This document shows, one piece after another, positions 61,291-64,000 of a stretch of 64,000 bases of DNA. The position numbers and the translations under genes were made by a program. The DNA is from Dietzia natronolimnaea (GTDB taxonomy: Bacteria; Actinomycetota; Actinomycetes; Mycobacteriales; Mycobacteriaceae): the NCBI RefSeq assembly GCF_039525805.1, contig NZ_BAAAHZ010000015.1; one strand, given 5' to 3'. Every line of letters starts with the position of its first letter. The first letter of the stretch is position 1. A model generated the notes under the pieces. It was given only the letters and a program-made list of their open reading frames with translations. It searched no databases and was not told the DNA's origin.

Positions 61291-62145
61291 TCACATCAGC
61301 GGCCGTCCGGTTCGCAGGCGCCACTTCAGGTCCAGCAGCAGCACCCGGTAGGTGAGGGTCCGGACCGGGTACGGGAGCATCCGGTTGGCCGCTGCGGTGA
61401 GCGCCAGGAACCGCTCGAAGCGCCGCTGGTCCCGCGGGTCCCACGCCAGCCCCAGCGCGTCGCGGAACTCGCGGTGCAGGAACCCGGTCGTCACCCACTT
61501 GTTCAGGCGTCCGAACAGGACCGTCGTCGGCTGCGGCAGCATCCGGAGCTCCGTCAGACCCACCAGGTGGTCGCGTACCGGGTCGTCGAATCGGATCCGG
61601 GACTTGCCCTCGTGCCAGTAGTCGTCGAACTCCGCCCGCGTCGCCGGCCACTGGTCGGCGCGCACCTGGAGCGTCGTCCCCAGAGACGGGGCGGAGCGGT
61701 AGAAGGCCTCGCGGTCGGACTCGGTCATGGGTCCGTGCAGCCACTCGAAGACGTCCTCGAATCCCACGTACAGACAGGCGGCCACCCACATCTGGAGCTT
61801 CGGGTCCACCGCGCTGTATTTGACCGGACTGTCGGGTGTGGAGTGCACCCGACGGTGGATGCGGGTGACCTCCTCGCGGTAGACCCGCTTGTCGTCGTCG
61901 CTCCCCAGCGTGGCCACCGCCAGGTACTGGAAGGTCGTCCGGGCCCGCTTCAAGGGCCTCTTGTAGACGTTGCCGGTGTCCACCCGGCTCTCGCGTACCC
62001 CCCAGCCCACCTCGGGCCAGGACAACTGCATGATGACGTTGGCGACCCCGCCGGCCGCACCGATCGAGTCGAGGGCGTCGGGGAGGACGGGCGGTCGACG
62101 GCGTGGGGTGGGCGGGGCGGGATTGCGGTGCAGTTCGGTGATCAC
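61291..62145 (-). CDS. MpaB/DUF2236 family oxygenase
   Basis: A 284-aa helical protein. The signature TRIHRRVHS…YSAVDPKLQMWVAACL contains the His expected to bind haem in latex-clearing-protein relatives, and RFERFLALTAAANRMLP closes the fold. Members act as haem oxygenases on hydrophobic substrates; this subgroup is not characterised. GAGGAG precedes the GTG start. It lies 72 bp downstream of the mce-associated gene and may belong to that operon. Confidence 0.82.
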   Translation of the reverse strand: MITELHRNPAPPTPRRRPPVLPDALDSIGAAGGVANVIMQLSWPEVGWGVRESRVDTGNVYKRPLKRARTTFQYLAVATLGSDDDKRVYREEVTRIHRRVHSTPDSPVKYSAVDPKLQMWVAACLYVGFEDVFEWLHGPMTESDREAFYRSAPSLGTTLQVRADQWPATRAEFDDYWHEGKSRIRFDDPVRDHLVGLTELRMLPQPTTVLFGRLNKWVTTGFLHREFRDALGLAWDPRDQRRFERFLALTAAANRMLPYPVRTLTYRVLLLDLKWRLRTGRPLM

Positions 62146-62189
62146 GTGGCGGTTCTCCTCGGGTATCGGTGTCGTTCGGTCGGCGGTGT

Positions 62190-62237
62190 CGGATCAGGCC
62201 GGTTCGGCGGTGACGGATCAGGCCAGTTCGGCGGAGT
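62190..62237. repeat. 24-bp tandem duplication across the Mce-associated gene's stop codon
   Basis: Two adjoining copies (62190–62213 and 62214–62237) of a unit beginning CGGATCAGGCCGGTTCGGCG. The second copy contains the stop codon (62218–62220) and last codons of the minus-strand gene; the first lies just beyond it. Confidence 0.75.
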
Positions 62238-62823
62238 CGAGCAGCCAGCGGTTCCCGTCGCGGACCAGGGTCACGACCATGCGGCTCGCGTCGACCCGGC
62301 CCTCGGGCACGGTGACGTTGGTGATCTCCTGATCCAGGAAGACCAGCACCACGGCGCTGCCGGAGTCCACGCTCTGAACCCCCGCGTGGGTCACGGTTCC
62401 GGTCGAGGTGCCCTGTCCGTTGGTGAGCAACTCGCGCAGCCCCTCGGAGACCTCGCGATAGCGGTCGGCGAACTCCGGAGTGGCGTCCGCCACGACCGCC
62501 TCGATGTTGGCGTCCACGTCGGCGTGGTCGTAGGACGCGAGTTGGACGACCAGGCGGGTGGCGTCCTCGACCGCGCTGCGTCGGAGTTCGTCCTCCCGGT
62601 GGTCCGACCACACGAGGTAGCCCAACCAGGCACACGCGGCCACCAGTGCCACCACGACCAGGGCGCTCACGATGCGAGCGGCGTTCCTCCGCGGGGGGGT
62701 CGTGCCCTCCACGGGATCGTCGTCCACCGTGGAGGTGTCCGCCCGGGCCTTGTCCTCCGGGACGTTGTTCTCCCGGGCCCTGCCCTCCGGGACGTTGTCC
62801 TCCCTGGGTGCCTCAGCCGCCAT
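62218..62823 (-). CDS. Mce-associated membrane protein
   Basis: A 201-aa protein: an acidic N-terminal cytoplasmic tail with near repeats (EDNVPEGRAR/ENNVPEDKAR), a single membrane helix (IVSALVVVALVAACAWLGYLVW), and an extracytoplasmic domain ending RWLLDSAELA. This is the architecture of Mas proteins at the end of mce operons, which stabilise lipid importers. It overlaps the mceF-like gene by 11 bp. Confidence 0.82.
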   Translation of the reverse strand: MAAEAPREDNVPEGRARENNVPEDKARADTSTVDDDPVEGTTPPRRNAARIVSALVVVALVAACAWLGYLVWSDHREDELRRSAVEDATRLVVQLASYDHADVDANIEAVVADATPEFADRYREVSEGLRELLTNGQGTSTGTVTHAGVQSVDSGSAVVLVFLDQEITNVTVPEGRVDASRMVVTLVRDGNRWLLDSAELA

Positions 62824-64000
62824 GACGCAGTCCTTCCATCATCGTCGCCCAGTACGCGGCGATCTCCTTGCCGGTCGGGACGAGCACAGGGTCGACGGCC
62901 ATGTCCGGGCCGATCCTGGTTCCGGGTTCGGTCGCCCCCGCCAGTCCCTCGTCGTTCGGTCGGGGAGCCGCCCGCGATCCCCGCTGCTCCAGGTCCTCGC
63001 CCGGCGGGCAGTACAACCGCAGATTCGGCTCACGCGGGGAGTGGTCGACGACGTCGCGGGGCTCGTACGGGTAGACGCACACCGGCCCCTGGGTGGCGAC
63101 CAGTTGGAAGTCCGCGCGACCGTCACGCACGGTCCCCGCCAGGGCCCGCAGTCCCCGCTCGCCCTGCGTGAGGCCGGCCTCCCAGGCGGGTCCCCGATCG
63201 CGGAACACGGGTGTGACGACGAGGGTGTTGGCGAGCAGGCCGGCCGCGTCCTCCCGGTTGGCATCGAGGAGCACCTGGGCCCGGAGCATCGCCTCGGGTG
63301 ATCGGTCGAGCAGGTACACGAGCGTGTCCTCCCGGCGGGCCAGCTGCTCGGCGACGTCGCGGGCCACCGAGGCCGACCCGCTGAGGGGATCCGGGCGGGC
63401 CGCCAGCGCGCGCACGGTCACGAGCCCGTCGCCGACGAGCCCGCGGAACGTGGGAGCCTGCTCGGTCAACACAGCCGTGAGCAGTGCGGTGTCCTCGAGG
63501 ATCGCGCCAAGCCGCGGGCCGTTGCCCTCGAGAGCGGTGGCCACGCTGTCCCCGAACGAGGCCAGGGACTCCGGGTCCAGCGCCCGCAGCGAGGTGTCGA
63601 TGTCGGCGATGAGGTGCTCGATCGACGCGGGTTGCTCGTCCTCGGGGACCAGCAACTCACCACCTTCTCCCAGGTAGGGACCGGCTCCGCTCGTCGGCCG
63701 GACGTCGAGCCGGTTGTCCCCCAGGGCCGTGCTGGTCACCACCCGGGCGTGTGCGCTGACGGGGATCCGGGTGCCGTCGACGATCCTCAGGTGGAGCCGG
63801 ACCCCGCCGACCCCGTCGAGAACGGCGTCCTGGACCTCCCCCACGTCCACGCCGCGGTAGGTCACGCGCACCCCGGGTCCGAGGCCCCGCGCGTCCTCGA
63901 CGTGGGCCACCACCCGGAAACCACTCGCCACGTCGGCGTCCTCCCCGATGTACCGGATGCCGTAGCCGATGGCGACCACCGAGATGAACGCGAACAGCAG
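62813..64000 (-). CDS. MCE family protein, MceF-like (5' end outside window)
   Basis: Partial: the window edge cuts the N-terminus, leaving the end of the membrane anchor (LLFAFISVVAIGYG). The MlaD/MCE domain follows (GFRVVAHVEDARGLGPGVRVTYRGVDVG, core VRVTYRGVDVG; LGDNRLDVRP), then a long helical region forming the lipid tunnel, and a C-terminal segment with paired cysteines (GPVCVYPY; LRLYCPPGE). As the last MCE gene before the Mce-associated gene it is probably the F subunit of a lipid or sterol importer. Confidence 0.85.
   Translation of the reverse strand: MLFAFISVVAIGYGIRYIGEDADVASGFRVVAHVEDARGLGPGVRVTYRGVDVGEVQDAVLDGVGGVRLHLRIVDGTRIPVSAHARVVTSTALGDNRLDVRPTSGAGPYLGEGGELLVPEDEQPASIEHLIADIDTSLRALDPESLASFGDSVATALEGNGPRLGAILEDTALLTAVLTEQAPTFRGLVGDGLVTVRALAARPDPLSGSASVARDVAEQLARREDTLVYLLDRSPEAMLRAQVLLDANREDAAGLLANTLVVTPVFRDRGPAWEAGLTQGERGLRALAGTVRDGRADFQLVATQGPVCVYPYEPRDVVDHSPREPNLRLYCPPGEDLEQRGSRAAPRPNDEGLAGATEPGTRIGPDMAVDPVLVPTGKEIAAYWATMMEGLRHGG

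Overview
The window is very GC-rich, densely coded DNA from an actinobacterium of the Mycobacteriales. The evidence is the ino1–padR–DUF5318–ponA–GT87–rpsF–ssb–rplI–dnaB block, whose order matches the mycobacterial Rv0046c–Rv0058 region as I recall it. It is supported by a mycofactocin-type dehydrogenase, an F420-type luciferase-like oxidoreductase and the end of an mce operon. Loss of rpsR between ssb and rplI, together with an Erm(X)-like methylase, suggests a Dietzia- or Corynebacterium-like lineage rather than Mycobacterium. The genus is an inference.

Region 1 (1–17 kb) holds metal uptake and redox genes. An AztABCD-type zinc importer carries two AztD-like lipoproteins flanking the binding protein, with a Zur-like palindrome between aztB and aztA. 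A class III adenylate cyclase follows. Next is an oxidoreductase cluster: SDR, TetR, a CrtC-like protein, an F420-type LLM enzyme and a PEP-utilizing phosphotransferase, the last three translationally coupled. A mycofactocin-type SDR and an Fe3+-type ABC importer close the region.

Region 2 (17–37.5 kb) is accessory: HdeD-like and MHS-family membrane proteins, a CPBP protease, a GH3 glycosidase, and a GMC oxidase–lipase–TetR operon. An Erm(X)-like methylase has a 13-residue leader peptide and an attenuator. A QorR/QorB-like redox pair follows, in which the regulator carries an in-frame stop. The region ends in a less GC-rich islet (about 31–37.6 kb) of small enzymes, hypothetical proteins and lipoproteins.

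Region 3 (37.6–48.7 kb) is the core block. DnaB is interrupted in its Walker A loop by a 143-residue mini-intein with the class 3 W/C/T signature and no room for an endonuclease. The 475-bp gap upstream of dnaB contains at least four perfect DnaA boxes. rplI, ssb, rpsF, a small membrane protein, a GT87 mannosyltransferase-like protein, PonA, DUF5318, PadR and inositol-phosphate synthase follow.

Region 4 (48.7–64 kb) contains a HemK2-like methyltransferase overlapping a CDGSH iron-sulfur protein and facing a haem-oxygenase-fold diiron-type protein. Next to these, M20D and S9 peptidases overlap or abut two tandem giant ligases, each a fusion of a degenerate GCS2-type domain with a circularly permuted ATP-grasp domain. 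This ligase/peptidase cluster is my best candidate for an undescribed pathway. A crotonase, a GntR regulator, an MpaB-type oxygenase and the end of an mce operon (MceF-like, Mce-associated) finish the window. Two neighbouring genes here have tandem duplications across their stop codons. No tRNA, rRNA, CRISPR array or insertion sequence was recognised.
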